Source: Xenoacremonium recifei
Lineage: Eukaryota; Ascomycota; Sordariomycetes; Hypocreales; Nectriaceae
DNA length: 64,000 bases
Direction of reading: 5' to 3'
NCBI GenBank assembly: GCA_012184525.1
Contig: WOFQ01000011.1
Coordinates: forward strand, 434,001 to 498,000
Shown here: piece by piece, positions 1 to 10,728 of the stretch
Numbering within the stretch: the stretch's first letter is position 1
Layout: each line of letters opens with the position of its first letter
The notes under the pieces: generated by a model
Database searches by the model: none
The model's input: the letters and a program-made list of their open reading frames with translations, nothing else
Told to the model about the DNA's origin: nothing
Program-made: the position numbers and the translations under genes

Positions 1-1027
1 TCAGGCTGTGGCTGTTGAATGCCAGCAGGCTTTATAATATCCACAACCACGTAGTTGACTCCCCTGAAGGCGTTGGAAAAGAGAAGATCCCGGTCGACCC
101 ATACGCTGAAGTCTTGAGTTGCCGGCTCATCGTCGAAATACTCATCGCACGCTGACCTATCCAGACCGCGTAGAAACATGGCGGGCTTTCGGTCTTCCCG
201 CGCACTTTTCCTCCGCACGGTGCTCGTACCACTTCGTTTTGACTTTGACGTGCTCGCGACGCTCCGATGGTCGCCCGTGCTTGACGAGGATTTTGCTCTT
301 GTCTTTGGTGCCACAATGACTTCTGCGTCGGGGGATATTTTCGCAAAAGGAGCATCAGCTGGCGGCGCTGGGTCCAGCGACACTACTCGGATACTCGCTG
401 TCGAGGTCGGAGAGAGATGTAGGGTGAGCGGATGAGGCGCAACAAGGGTGCCGTCGGGAGCTTTGTAGGATGGATTCGGTAGCGCTCGTATTTGTTGAAG
501 AAGGTTCAGCTCGAGGAAGGTCGCATGCAGTTCGATGATCTCCCAGTCGTCGGGGGTGAGAGGTTCGACGTTGATGGTATGCGCCAACGGGGGGTCGAAG
601 TGGACGGTGGCCGTGACTCTTTGACCCTCAGACAGGCCCAGAGTCTTCGCCAGTGTCGCGTCGAGCTCGATCAATTGGACATCCTGGTCGCGCGACGAAC
701 CCCTCATGCTGCTGATACCATCGCGTCCGACAAGCGACGCCGTCCTCCTCTTGCTCGGCATGCCCGTCCACCCCACGTATACGGACCGCGGCGACGCTGC
801 GCCAGACGAAGTATCTCGGAAACTGAGCTCGACGATGACATTTTGCACAGCCTAGGAACTAAGTAAGCAACCCGGCGAGCAACTGGTAAGTTCGTGGGCC
901 ATGTACTCACTGTATTGACGTTGACCAACAAGGAGACTAGCGACGCGGGGAGGTTCACGAAGCAGTTCTTGAGGTGGACGAGGGACACCTCCGCGGGAAC
1001 GGATTGCGCATTTCGTCGGGGAGCCAT
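1..1027 (-). CDS. PEX1: PEX1, peroxisomal AAA+ ATPase, N-terminal part (cut by window edge)
   Basis: Pex1 is the AAA+ partner of Pex6 that pulls the ubiquitinated import receptor Pex5 out of the peroxisome membrane. Two exons are visible. Exon 1 (1027-911) encodes 39 residues starting MAPRRNAQSVPAEV. A 59-bp intron (910-852) follows, with GTGAGT donor and CTAG acceptor. Exon 2 (851 to the edge) stays open to base 1. The spliced N-terminus reads ..VNVNTAVQNVIVELSF.., then a YVGWTGMPS segment, then QDVQLIELDATLAKTLGL and later HTINVEPLTPDDWEIIELHA. That is the double-psi-barrel-like N domain typical of fungal Pex1. A basic, serine-rich linker follows near VIVAPKTRAKSSSS. The D1 and D2 ATPase domains lie outside the window. 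Identity rests on recognised family pattern, not a search. Confidence 0.88.
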
Positions 1028-1409
1028 GGTGCGGATAAATCAATCATGAGCACCGCAATTGAACCGGACAACTGTCAATGCAAAAGCAGCAGAAACTGCC
1101 GTGGTTGGTGAAGCTCCAGAAGCTCCAGGTGGTTTGCGACAGACAAGACTCGGTTGCAGGGCCCGGTGCCGAGGTAGCTCACACGTGCCGTCGGGCGGCG
1201 ACTTCCCCATTCCGGGGCTCGGACGCGGGGAGTCACGTGGCCGCCTAGCGAATGTCTGCACCTAAGTTATAGTCTTTTCAACAATAGTTTAGAGTCATTT
1301 AAATTTAGCTACTTAGGAGTCAAATTCCCCATAGAAAATTGAAATAGGGGCTTTGTTAAGCTTTGGACCCAGAATATAGGTAGTTCGGGCGCTTCATATC
1401 GTTCTGCGA
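1028..1409. other. Intergenic region between PEX1 and the STAND-like gene
   Basis: This is the PEX1 promoter side and the 3' flank of the STAND-like gene. The PEX1-proximal part is GC-rich. It turns abruptly AT-rich from about 1262, which looks like the left edge of the accessory island. No gene is seen. Confidence 0.5.
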
Positions 1410-3713
1410 CTAATATCGTCGTGACTGCTCTGCATCCTCTGGAATATTATCAAATCCCTCCCCGAGCTGCCGTTCCAGCCTTGATCTGCTAGCAACCATT
1501 TCAGCACGAGGCATTGCTTCCATAGAAAGAATGAAGTCGTCTTGGAGCGGTTTCCGGACCTCTGTAGTTCTTGTGGGACTTTTGATCAAGACTTTGACAA
1601 CGGCTTGGGTGCTTCGTTCGTTCGACATCTTCAAAATTTCCACCAAAACAAGCCCCATAGAAAGTTTAAACAAATCCCTCTCATAGAATACTATGCCATC
1701 AATGATGCAGACCAAAACAACGTCTTGAGGGAGCTGGTGGACAAGCCATTTGAACAGAGTGCACAGTTCCTTGATGTCACCACGACGGATGGAGTCCTCA
1801 CTCACTAAGGAAGCTGGTGCCAGAACATCAAAATCATGCTGATAGAGAAGTTGGCGGATGAAGCTCTCGATTATGGCACGGCCCCCAGTAAAGTCATCCT
1901 CGAAAGGGTCTTTATGATGCCCGCAGAAGAAAATGACGCGGAGGAACCTAGGAGCCCTCGCAGCAAGGGCACCGGCGAATGATGTACAGAAGAGAGAGAG
2001 CCCAGAGAAGTCTCTTTCAGTGGTGTAGTTTCCGTGCACAAGGAGTTGTGCTGAAGTAGGAGATACCAGCCATTCCTTGAACTGACTGCACTGGATGATT
2101 TGTTCGGCGCGAGCCTGCTCGTCTACCGAGACATGCAGATATCTTTTCTTGTCGATGTAATCTATGTCACGAGACATCAGGTCTGGTATGTCTATCCAGT
2201 TCAAAAGGCCTTGTGGGTTGATGTACTGTTGAGAAAATGTCGAACTTGCCGCGGGGTAGGGCGACGACGGCCGAGAACGCTCGTAAATCAAATGCTCGAC
2301 ACCTGCCAAGGGATGTTAAGATCTTTGAAAGAGAATATGGATATTAATATCTCAACTAACTGCTTTGAATTTTGTTTGCCAAATTTTTCTCAAATTCGGT
2401 GAATAGCTTGTTCATTTGGTTGAGTGTGTAGTGGCTCTGGACTTGATAATTTTGCTTCTGCTCGAGAAGGAGTTGATCTTGTTTATCGCTTATTCTTTCA
2501 AGTTTGGAATTCCCTTGAGATGTTCCTGACTTCTACTGAGCAGTCTCTTCTTTTGGCATGGGTGTAATTTTGTGGCTTACGGTCCAGTACTTGCCTGACG
2601 TCGCTCCTCATTGCGTACTTGTCGGACATCTCAGTTTGTTCCATGAGAGTTGCACTCTTAGATTGAATGTCATTTAGTGCATCTCTCAGAACTTTTTGGT
2701 GCTCTTTCCCTTGAGTAGTAGCCGAGAAGCCTTTCTTCCCTGCCCAACATTATCTTAAAAGCGACGTTTTGGAAAGGCTTTACGACTAAAACGTGGGACA
2801 CTTACAAGTGCTTTTGAGAAAGAAATCGATGGCGCACTCAATAGCGTAAAAAACAGCGGCAATTAGATTTGTCGAAGCCTTGTCAATATTTTGGTCCTCT
2901 GTAAACAGTTCAAGAGACATTTCCACCAATTGAAATTTCATATCGATGCCGTCAAAGGCGTTAACAAATTCCGTGCGTGCCTCGGAAGCGATTTTGAACG
3001 CCTGGCATCAATATTTCTGGTAAGAGATAGGAAAGCAATGGGTGGCTTGGAGAATCTGAGCGCACCTCGAGAAGGATCTGGACGATTCCCAATACTGGCG
3101 TGACGTAGTCGATGTTCGGTACAAACTTGGACGCGCCCAGTAGAGGTTTCGCGAAACGATCAGCAAAATTCCTATATACTTTCCTGAGCCTAGCTTTGGC
3201 TCCCTTGTCAACCTTGCAATAGTTCTGCTGTGCTGCCTCAAGTTGGTCGAATACAGTGGTCCAATCGCTTTTGTCGCGTATGCCGCAGCATTTGTTGGCG
3301 ATTTCCTTTGGTTCTTCAGGGTGCGTGGATTTGAACTGCTCCATGGCTCGATTGAAAAACGAATCCCAAAACTTCAATACAGCGGTGGGCTCAGCCAGCG
3401 GCCTAGGGGAGGCCATGTAGGTCATGGCCGTTGGTGTTGCGTTTATAGCATCCTCTGTCGACACTATGTTGGTCGGGGCCAGCGGTGCTGACGCTGGACA
3501 CGCTTGCTGTTGGCAAATGACGAAGATGCCGAGATCAGGATTGTATTGAGACGGTGGCATCGCAAACGCCGGATGGTATCCTTGAAGGCGGTTCTCAATG
3601 AAGTCCACGGAAGGGGGCTGTAGATGGAGGATAGGAATGGACGGTCTTGGGGGCTCCATCAGAGCGAAGGAAGAACATGAGAGATTGAGGGTAGTAACAG
3701 GTGTTTGTTCCAT
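1410..3713 (-). CDS. STAND/NLR-like protein: DUF7708-type N domain, coiled coil, NTPase-like C half
   Basis: Five exons give an in-frame 685-residue protein: 3713-3066, 3001-2806, 2739-2591, 2532-2361 and 2302-1410. Introns are 58-66 bp. Most donors are good; GTACTG at 2590 is weak. Residues about 110-260 match the fungal DUF7708 pattern found at the N-terminus of STAND proteins (DWTTVFDQLEAAQQNY, then a YVTPVLGIVQILLE|AFKIASEAR junction). Residues about 330-385 form a charged, Gln-rich probable coiled coil. The C half has the family's AEQIIQCSQFKEWL, FFCGHH, IRQLLYQHDFDV and VVLVCIIDG blocks; the last is Walker B-like. No GxxxxGK[ST] Walker A is present where LLVHGNYTTERDFSG lies, so ATP hydrolysis is doubtful. 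No WD, TPR or ankyrin sensor domain follows. Family members are linked to fungal self/non-self recognition; a role here is inference. Confidence 0.75.
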
Positions 3714-5338
3714 CTAAATTGGTACCGAATCAGTGACTGAGAGCCCCGTATCATCTTTACGGTACTCACATTCATAGGAAGGCAAGGATTTTTGCAGGCC
3801 ATGCGCATAACGGTTTACAATTCTCAAAGTCCCAAACAATGAAAATCGGAGCAATTACTCCGTGGTATCTAAATATAGAACTTAGAAAATTGCCGACTTG
3901 GCACATGGGATCCCATTGGTCTGGTCCTCGTTTCCTTGTGAAGCTGAATGCACTTTTTGGCGCCCACCACACCCGAAGTATATAGTATTAATATAGTAAC
4001 TGTAGGTATTATAACTTATTACTACCTATTATATAAAAACTAGAACTTTTATATTTTAGTAGCTAATTATATTACTAGTTATTAAAGGGTAGGCAGGTCC
4101 TAAATAATGACCTGAAACCAAGCAGTTGATAATCATTAGTTGGGGGGGGAGGGGGAGGAGGTTCCTTTTATGATTTTCTGCTGAGAGGTATAATCTACTT
4201 GCGTGAATTTCTGCCCAGTTTGAGTTTTCCTACCTCCTAACATTTTTTTTATTGGATTATCACTCTGTATGCAGTAGCTAGACTGCTAATGCAGGTACAG
4301 ATTAGACTCAAAGTAAGTTTCCGTCTCGGCAATCTCAAAGAATTAAAACAAATACAAACCGCCTTGAATGCCAGGGCGGTGCACCCTTTGTCCTCTGTGG
4401 TTCACTTGTGGCACTGACCCAGAAGTGGATCAGCTGCTTTGTGCGTGTTGTAGGACGACGATTGGCTCACCTGGCATTATGAAAGATAACCTTGCATGGG
4501 CCAGGTTAATCCAGGTGGTTGAGCTGGCTAATTAACCTCGGGACTGTTTGTATCCTTGCACTCTGTTCTCTGCGTCTAATTGGCTGCAGGTGCATTGTTC
4601 AGGGAGATCTTAGTGGGGTGATTTGCGCAAGGGAGACGACAGAGGGGAGAGCCATATAAAGAATTCCCTATCAGCACCGTGTGTGCTAGTATATGTACAA
4701 GTATGCCAGTATATGTGTGCTAGTATATGTGTGCTAGTATATATGTGCTAGTATATGTATGCTAGTATATATATGCCACTACGGGTATGTCATTACAGGT
4801 GTGGACGGAGACCAAGAACTGAAACAGCAACTAGATCCCGATAACAGCTTCTCATAATCGAGGTCATTTAGACTTATCTATTTTTAGGAAATTAAATCTA
4901 CAGAGCACTGTACTGGGTAAGAATTTCCCTATAAGAGGAATTCGCCTAGTAGAATAACACTTAGTCTCCCACTCTGCACAGGATAATAGGAAATTAGGTT
5001 CAATATTTACCGAATACTGACATTTATATATTACTATGCCACAGGGAGAAGACTTATAAGTTTAAATCTACTGATAATACCTGGCACTTGCTGCCGGACG
5101 AGACTGTTAGCATCCCCTTGAGTTGTACCCATAGGGAGATTCCTGGCTAATATAGGTCACAGCTGCAGATATGATCCTTACTCGCCGTAGAACTGTCTCC
5201 GTCGATCTCGAGGAGCCTCAACAAGAGTTTTCACTGCAAAGGTACACCGGGAATATAGTCGCAAATAAATGCGCAGACATGCAGGACAGGGATTGTGGCA
5301 TAATTTTGGAGAAAGCTGCAAGCAATTATAAACCAACC
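3714..5338. other. AT-rich gene-free stretch with tandem repeats
   Basis: About 1.6 kb without a supportable gene. It contains a very AT-rich block at about 3980-4090, a poly-G/purine tract at 4142-4160 and the tandem repeat listed separately. Short ORFs (3772-3972 minus; about 5171-5349 plus) have no recognisable family. The base composition would fit an old repeat worn down by RIP, but no transposon protein or terminal repeat is recognisable. Confidence 0.5.
4681..4787. repeat. Tandem repeat, about 14-bp unit, six or so copies
   Basis: A core G(T/C)GTGCTAGTATAT-like unit recurs about six times, with variants such as GCCAGTATAT and spacer changes. The array is imperfect, is embedded in AT-rich DNA and ends near ATATATATGCC. 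It is a minisatellite with no coding potential. Confidence 0.85.
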
Positions 5339-6475
5339 CTAATCTCGTAGTATATCGGCTAATATTTCATTCCCATACTCTTCCGCCCACTGGAGAGGAA
5401 TTTTACCTTCATTATCTGCTATCTCCCGGTCCGCCCCCGCCGCGAGCAATAACTCAACCACTTCCAAATACCCATCCTCAGCCGCCCGGGATAGGGGCGT
5501 CCGTCCGTCCACATCCCGAGAGTTACGATCCACCGTCTCTGTGGCCAGCAGAATCTTGACCACTTCAACCCATCCTCCCTGCACAGCTTTGGACAAGGGC
5601 GTCTCTCCCCACGCATCCTTGATATCCGCACTGGCCCCCGCGGCTAGCAGCTGCTGCACTATGCCTGCATGACCGGACCACGCAGCCATCGTAAGGGCAG
5701 TCCGCGCGTCATCATCCGTTGCTTCTATATCGACTGCTCTCGAACTCAGCAGTATATCCACTACCTCCTCGTGCCCGGCCAGAATCGCTTGGAATAATGG
5801 CGAGTTGCCTGCATCGTCCTTTGGCTGCGGATCGACCCTGTGGGCTAGCAGCAACTCTACTAGGGCCGCATGGCCATGTTTCGCCGCCCAGGTCAGAGCC
5901 GTCCACCCATCCTGATCGCAGATGTTCGGATCAACACCAGGGGCAGCCAGCAGCCGCTTGACTACTGCCTCATGCGGTCCCGCCGCGGCCCGCAACAGCG
6001 GCCGGAAGCCCCATTGATCCCGTGCATTCACATCCGCGCGCTGCGTCGCCAGGAGTATGTCAACCACCTCGCCGTGCCCCGACTTTGCCGCGCGCATGAG
6101 GGGCGTCTCTCCGGATACTGGGTTGATCCTCGCGTCCACGTCGACGCCCTCCACAGCGAGCAGCAGTCGCACTATTGCGGGATGGCCGTTGTCTGCCGCT
6201 GCAAAGAGGGCTTGTTCAGCGATAGTTTGCGTCGCTCGTGCTGACCGCACTGCACGATGGGCTGCGAGCGACTTCTGCGCTGTGGCTCCACGCCCTTCAA
6301 CTGCGGCCCAGAATAATGCCGTGCTTCCGCCGTATCGGCTGTCGTGTTGGTAGACATGTGGGTTGAGCACCTGGTAGGCATAGGTGCATGTCTGAACGAG
6401 AGCGTTGAGGTCGACGACCGAATCGAACTTAGTAGCGATGTACTGTAGTATATCGGGTGGTAAGTCAAGGATCAT
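5339..6475 (-). CDS. F-box-like plus ankyrin-repeat protein
   Basis: Intronless, 378 residues. Residues 1-45 read like an F-box (LPPDILQYIATKFDSVVDLN, then ALVQTCTYAYQVLNPHVY). The rest is a run of about eight or nine ankyrin repeats with the usual TPLxxAAxxGHxxVVxxLL pattern, for example GETPLMRAAKSGHGEVVDIL and GRTPLSRAAEDGYLEVVELL. It ends ..EILADILRD. F-box/ankyrin proteins commonly present targets to an SCF ubiquitin ligase through the repeats; the target here is unknown. The reading frame is clean and the codon use is GC-rich, unlike the AT-rich flanks, so the gene looks intact. Such genes are expanded and variable in ascomycetes. The ATG at 6475 sits directly before the F-box and is the natural start. 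Confidence 0.85.
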   Translation of the reverse strand: MILDLPPDILQYIATKFDSVVDLNALVQTCTYAYQVLNPHVYQHDSRYGGSTALFWAAVEGRGATAQKSLAAHRAVRSARATQTIAEQALFAAADNGHPAIVRLLLAVEGVDVDARINPVSGETPLMRAAKSGHGEVVDILLATQRADVNARDQWGFRPLLRAAAGPHEAVVKRLLAAPGVDPNICDQDGWTALTWAAKHGHAALVELLLAHRVDPQPKDDAGNSPLFQAILAGHEEVVDILLSSRAVDIEATDDDARTALTMAAWSGHAGIVQQLLAAGASADIKDAWGETPLSKAVQGGWVEVVKILLATETVDRNSRDVDGRTPLSRAAEDGYLEVVELLLAAGADREIADNEGKIPLQWAEEYGNEILADILRD

Positions 6476-7214
6476 CTCGGCTCAACAGCGTTCAGCTTGA
6501 TGGATTATGGAATCTAGTCCGGAATGGATGCTTTTGGGGAAATGAAGACAGCAACGCTGCAGCCGCCGAGGAAGGTGGGACGAGAATTATAGCTATGTGT
6601 CTTAGATAACTACCGTACGAGTACACGTAATCGGGTGCCGTGTTCCGATTAATCCAACTTCCCCTCCTGGTCGCACTCACTACTTGTAATAGTATCTCTT
6701 CGAGATAACTTAATGCCAGAGCAGTATTGAACCCAGTTATTAGATGGAGACAGTTTCAACTACTCTGACATTGATATTCACTATAAACAGTCTTATACTT
6801 ATGAATACATGGCACTTACTTAGTATCTCAGAGTTAAATTATTCTCAATATCGATTTATTGATGTTCTTTAATGTATTTGACTTCTTTACCTGGCAGAAT
6901 TGAGCATAGAACTTTGCAAAATGCCTCACTTAACCCCTTTGTTGGCCCTCCCCATCCCCACCTTGAGCCAAATCTAAAGTCACTGAAATTGAAAATACCT
7001 TTTGGTTGGAGGCAAGACCGACTAACCAACCAACAAAGGTACCTTTGTAAAAGCATGTCGAGCTATGGAGCATACTATAAGAAAAAGTTATATAAATAAA
7101 TTCAACCTCCCAGCTCTCCAAGAGGGAATTGAACCAGCATTAAGCAGAGCATCTGTCCCTTGGGCCTTCAACTGTACGCCGTTTCTCTCAACCATTGTGA
7201 ACCACTGATCCATC
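6476..7214. other. Intergenic, AT-rich; shared 5' flank of ankyrin and secreted-protein genes
   Basis: The two flanking genes are divergent, so promoters for both should lie here. The middle (6700-7090) is AT-rich. It contains a perfect palindrome CAAAGGTACCTTTG near 7034 next to repeated CAAC units. No gene or tRNA is seen. Confidence 0.45.
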
Positions 7215-7994
7215 ATGCGGACCTCGTTCTTTCTCTGGGCCGCTGTTCCCGCTGTTATGGGGCAGAACATCACCATCTACGGCCCGGACGACTTGCACGC
7301 GGGCGTCACCGCCACCTTCCTGGACTGTCTGAACAGCCTCAGCACTGGCTACCGGGTATACGTCGACGAAGGATTGATTGTCGTGTTTCCGGACAGTAGC
7401 AATCGGACCATAGACCTTGAAGACACGGATATGGGCCTGTACAACTGCATGACCATCCCCGAAGTTATCACGGGCATGCAGATCGCCACCGAGGACACGA
7501 TTGAGGACGACGAAAGCCAGGACGGTGCTATCTACGCGAACACCACGACCTACCGCTGGCTGATCGGCCAAGGTGCCCTGGGCCAAAAGGCTATCGGCAC
7601 TCGAGCCGCTAGTACCAACAACACCTTGGTCACGCGGGACTTTGGGAGTAGTGATGCCCCATTGAGCAAACGCAGCCCCGACTCCGACGGCGGCGAACTC
7701 GTCAAACGAACTCACTACCACTACTATGGCTATTTGTCCGACTACTCCTTGTGCACTAGTGGTCTTCTAGTGCACAAGCACGGGAGCACCTGCTACAACT
7801 ACAACCAGGCATGGAACAGCGTGCAGTTTGAGAATGCCTTTAGTAACAAGATCCTTACTATGCAGCTCTGGCCGCACCATCGTTGCGAGAAAGGCAATAT
7901 CCGCAGTTTCGTGGTATCTGCTAGCAGTGTTAGCGCTTGTGTCTCGCGCAAGACTTATTCCTTCTATGGTCATTATACGAGCTGTGACTGTTAG
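7215..7994 (+). CDS. Secreted pro-protein, Kex2-processed, six-cysteine C-terminal peptide
   Basis: Intronless, 259 residues, no family recognised. Residues 1-17 form a short hydrophobic signal peptide (MRTSFFLWAAVPAVMGQ). A pro-region of about 145 residues has four NxT/S sequons (near 18, 63, 109, 135) and an acidic patch (EDTIEDDESQDG). Two dibasic Lys-Arg sites lie at 152-153 and 164-165. Cleavage at the second would release a 94-residue, Tyr/His-rich peptide with six cysteines at 180, 193, 224, 242, 257 and 259, enough for three disulfides. The peptide ends TSCDC. Signal, Kex2 sites and even cysteine count fit a small secreted protein such as a candidate effector, killer-type peptide or antimicrobial peptide. 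I cannot choose among these from sequence alone. It sits divergently from the ankyrin gene in the accessory island. Confidence 0.75.
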   Translation: MRTSFFLWAAVPAVMGQNITIYGPDDLHAGVTATFLDCLNSLSTGYRVYVDEGLIVVFPDSSNRTIDLEDTDMGLYNCMTIPEVITGMQIATEDTIEDDESQDGAIYANTTTYRWLIGQGALGQKAIGTRAASTNNTLVTRDFGSSDAPLSKRSPDSDGGELVKRTHYHYYGYLSDYSLCTSGLLVHKHGSTCYNYNQAWNSVQFENAFSNKILTMQLWPHHRCEKGNIRSFVVSASSVSACVSRKTYSFYGHYTSCDC

Positions 7995-8649
7995 TGCTTA
8001 GCAGCCTGGAAGCTTCTAGCAACTGTTGAAGGGCTTAGGTTAAGAATTTTAGAATTAGGTAAAAGCTATTTAGTGTTATTTCCTATTCTTTAAGTAAATT
8101 GACTTAATATTCTAAGTAGTATTTCTCCAAGTACCTACTAATATTATATTCTTAGGTAGCCTATTCCTATGATTGTAACTAAGTCTAATTCTCTGTGGAA
8201 ACCTTTCTCGTTTTCGGTCGAGGACAATATGTCTCTATCTCACTATCCTTTCCTGATCTCTTCCTCATCTGCTCAGCAGCAGTTACCGACATTTCTATAG
8301 CCTTCGCACTCGGCTTTCGCGTAGATTTCGTTTCCTGAAGGGGTTATAGTGTCGCGGCTAAGAGAAACAAGAGATTGGAGGAAGGATTAGGAGTCTTGTG
8401 GGCTTTCTGTGCTGATCCGCTTCAATCTGCTCGAGTGACAACACACTCTCCAACCTCCCAGCTAGTCATGGATCGCTTTCTCGTGGCACCATAGGACCTG
8501 AACTCCTTCAGGCTTGACCCAGTCTTAGCTTCAAGAAATAGTAGAGTTCCCGACTCTTCCTGTTTCCGAAAGCCCGCCTTGGACTGTCATTCTCTAAGTA
8601 AATACTCTCACAAGCTCCTCCGCCTGCAGCATAGTGAAGCTTTCCTGTA
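7995..8649. other. Intergenic region after the secreted-protein gene
   Basis: AT-rich to about 8200, then mixed composition. Nothing coding is recognisable. The expected ATPase core of the following AAA relic is not found here on either strand. Confidence 0.4.
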
Positions 8650-9573
8650 CTCTTACCACCTCTAGTGCTGATTAAAGAATCATGTTTCTGCCACTGCGTT
8701 GATAATTTTCCGGTCTTCGAGCTGAATCTCGGTATGATTAAGGCACGGTACGAAGAGGCAGGCAGAGAGATCAAAATTTATTACGCCGAAATTCTTTACA
8801 TGGTAGGGACATACTGGCGGGAAAACAAGGAGGCGAGATGGAACGGTCGTCAGATTCGAAATGCTTGCCAGACGGCTCTTGCGCTGGCCGAGTTCGATGC
8901 ACAGGCAGCGAACAGCAAGTACGACCTCAAAGTGAAGTCAGACACCAAAGTACATCTCACGGTGAAGAACCTGAAGACTGTCTCGGACGCCTATCTCGAC
9001 TTCATAGGGTACTTAAACCGAGTCTATGGCGCTGACGCCGACACTTACGCACACGAGACTCACCGTCGTGCTAAAGAGAAAACTGTTATGGCGTTCAAGG
9101 CTGAGAGGGCTGGAGTCAGGGCTTCGTACCAACAAGGTGACGAAAGCGATAACCCTCTTCAAAACTTCAAGCTTGGACAAGGGCCACGGGGAGAGCCCAG
9201 TCTAAGGCAGACCTATTACTCGCAGCCGCGACCTCATGAGACGCCTCAAGTCGAAGTGCAGCATGCGCTGAATCCAGGACGACACCAATACGTCGATCGA
9301 CGGACTGGTATGCCTTTATATGGCTATCCACGCGACGTCACTGGTCCAAGTTACCCACCGCGTCTTTCCCCAGATATGGGGTCTTACCAGCAGCACCCCG
9401 GGAGACCTCAGGCCGACAAGTTTTCCCAATGGCCTGGGTCAGACACTCCGGCAGAACTCAGTCAGGGACACCAGCCTAACTTGAACCCTGGAGTCGGGAA
9501 TATTGGATACGACCCAAGACAAGAAGCTGATGGCAGCAATACTTATTCTTCGGCTGGCGGACATCCTCAGTGA
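8650..9573 (+). pseudogene. 5'-truncated fungal AAA+ ATPase relic (C-terminal lid and tail only)
   Basis: The open frame reads VFELNLGMIKARYEEAGREI, then YWRENKEARWNGRQIRNAC and TALALAEFDAQ. This is the helical lid with sensor 2 (GRQIRN) of a common large fungal AAA+ protein. A conserved helix (KNLKTVSDAYLDFIGYLNRV) and a long disordered Pro/Gln-rich tail to 9573 follow. The AAA core (Walker A, Walker B, arginine fingers), which normally lies directly N-terminal, is missing. Just upstream, stops and frame changes interrupt a weak trace of the expected SRIHxSL strand (AGA ATC ATG TTT CTG at 8676-8690). The first ATG (8665) begins with non-family residues. The simplest reading is loss of the 5' two thirds. 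A short expressed protein cannot be excluded because the remaining 300 codons are open. Confidence 0.7.
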
Positions 9574-10728
9574 AGTGACAGGTTCGGAAGAACAAGCGAA
9601 AATGTTAGTGTCGAAGCGGAAAGAGGGGCAGGGTGTCAAAGATTGTCAAACAGCGTAGTTTCCATATAAAAAACTTAAATCTCAAGATTTATTGACTTCT
9701 GTATCGAGACGCCTCTCTAACGAGGAGCCCTGTGCGCCATGGTTACGAGGAACAAGATTCTCCTAAGCTAACAAGTGTTCATGGCCCAATAGTTCGAGGC
9801 CGCGTGACAAGCTAACTTAGAGTATGGTCAAAGGAGCTGGAAATAGAGGGACACCATGACTTTATAGCAGATGTATCGGCCATAAATGAGGCAGATCAGC
9901 TGGATGTCTGTCTTGAATGACAGCCTAGGTACAAATTTGGCGATGCTAAGGTTGTGAGCATGTAATCACCCGGAAGAATCCGCAGCATACAAAAAGGGAC
10001 GACTCGCGCCTCAGACTACAACTAAGAGCCACAGCTTGTTCTATGCCCGAGTTACGGGCGGAGTCACCGAATCGGCCTGTTCAAGTCCCATACCGCCGTT
10101 ATCAATTATCGGATCATGGGAGATCAAACGTGGCGAGAAGTCTATGGCAGTTATTTCGACAACCTGGAGGAGGCCCAAATGACACTAACACAAGCAACAG
10201 TTCGGAGTAGCGTGGCGGCTTACATACGGGCCGTACCGCTTTAAACCCCAGCACACGTAAGACAAGGTAGCGGTGTCTATATCAACGCGGGGAGGACCAG
10301 GGTTGCGTCTATCACAAGACCAGATATGTATTCACTTGACGGGCCCGGGAACAGACCGTCGGCATATTGCAAGGATGTCGCTGACACATTGGGTGTCACC
10401 TGAAGACCTACATAAGGAAGTCGATTGGTCCAGCCCGGGCCACGGCCATGCCAAGATGCAGCTGAATGCACATTTCAGGCAAAACACCTGATAATTTTCA
10501 GCCTGTCTCCGTACTACTCATGGTCGCAAGGCCAAATTAGGCTAGTGCTTAGTAGCCATTCAGTTGTGTTGACAATGTCAAGCCAAGCGCCGGTTCGATT
10601 CATTGTCAAAAGTACTAAATCTATAAGAGGCCCAGATTAGTAGCACTGTTATCTCTCGGATATCGGTCCCGAAGCAGATTCAGTTGTCGCAATCTATTAC
10701 ATTGAGTTCATTCTTTTTGTCTTCAATA
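9574..10728. other. Intergenic region, no supportable gene
   Basis: About 1.15 kb of mixed composition. A 42-codon ORF at 10116-10244 (MGDQTWREVYGSYFDNLEEA..) and a 72-codon ORF at 10273-10491 are present but match nothing I know. They could be decayed gene fragments. Confidence 0.4.

Noticed and set aside
3772..3972. 66-codon minus-strand ORF
   Set aside because: No motif; it lies upstream of the STAND-like gene start in AT-rich DNA.
7120..7200. GGTTCAATTCCC motif (minus) suggesting a tRNA 3' half
   Set aside because: Flanking bases do not form a five-pair T stem or an acceptor stem.
8508..8774. 88-codon minus-strand ORF considered as the missing AAA core
   Set aside because: It does not contain Walker motifs and is antisense to the relic.
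10116..10244. 42-codon ORF MGDQTWREVYGS..
   Set aside because: Too short, no family recognised; kept only as a possible fragment in the intergenic note.
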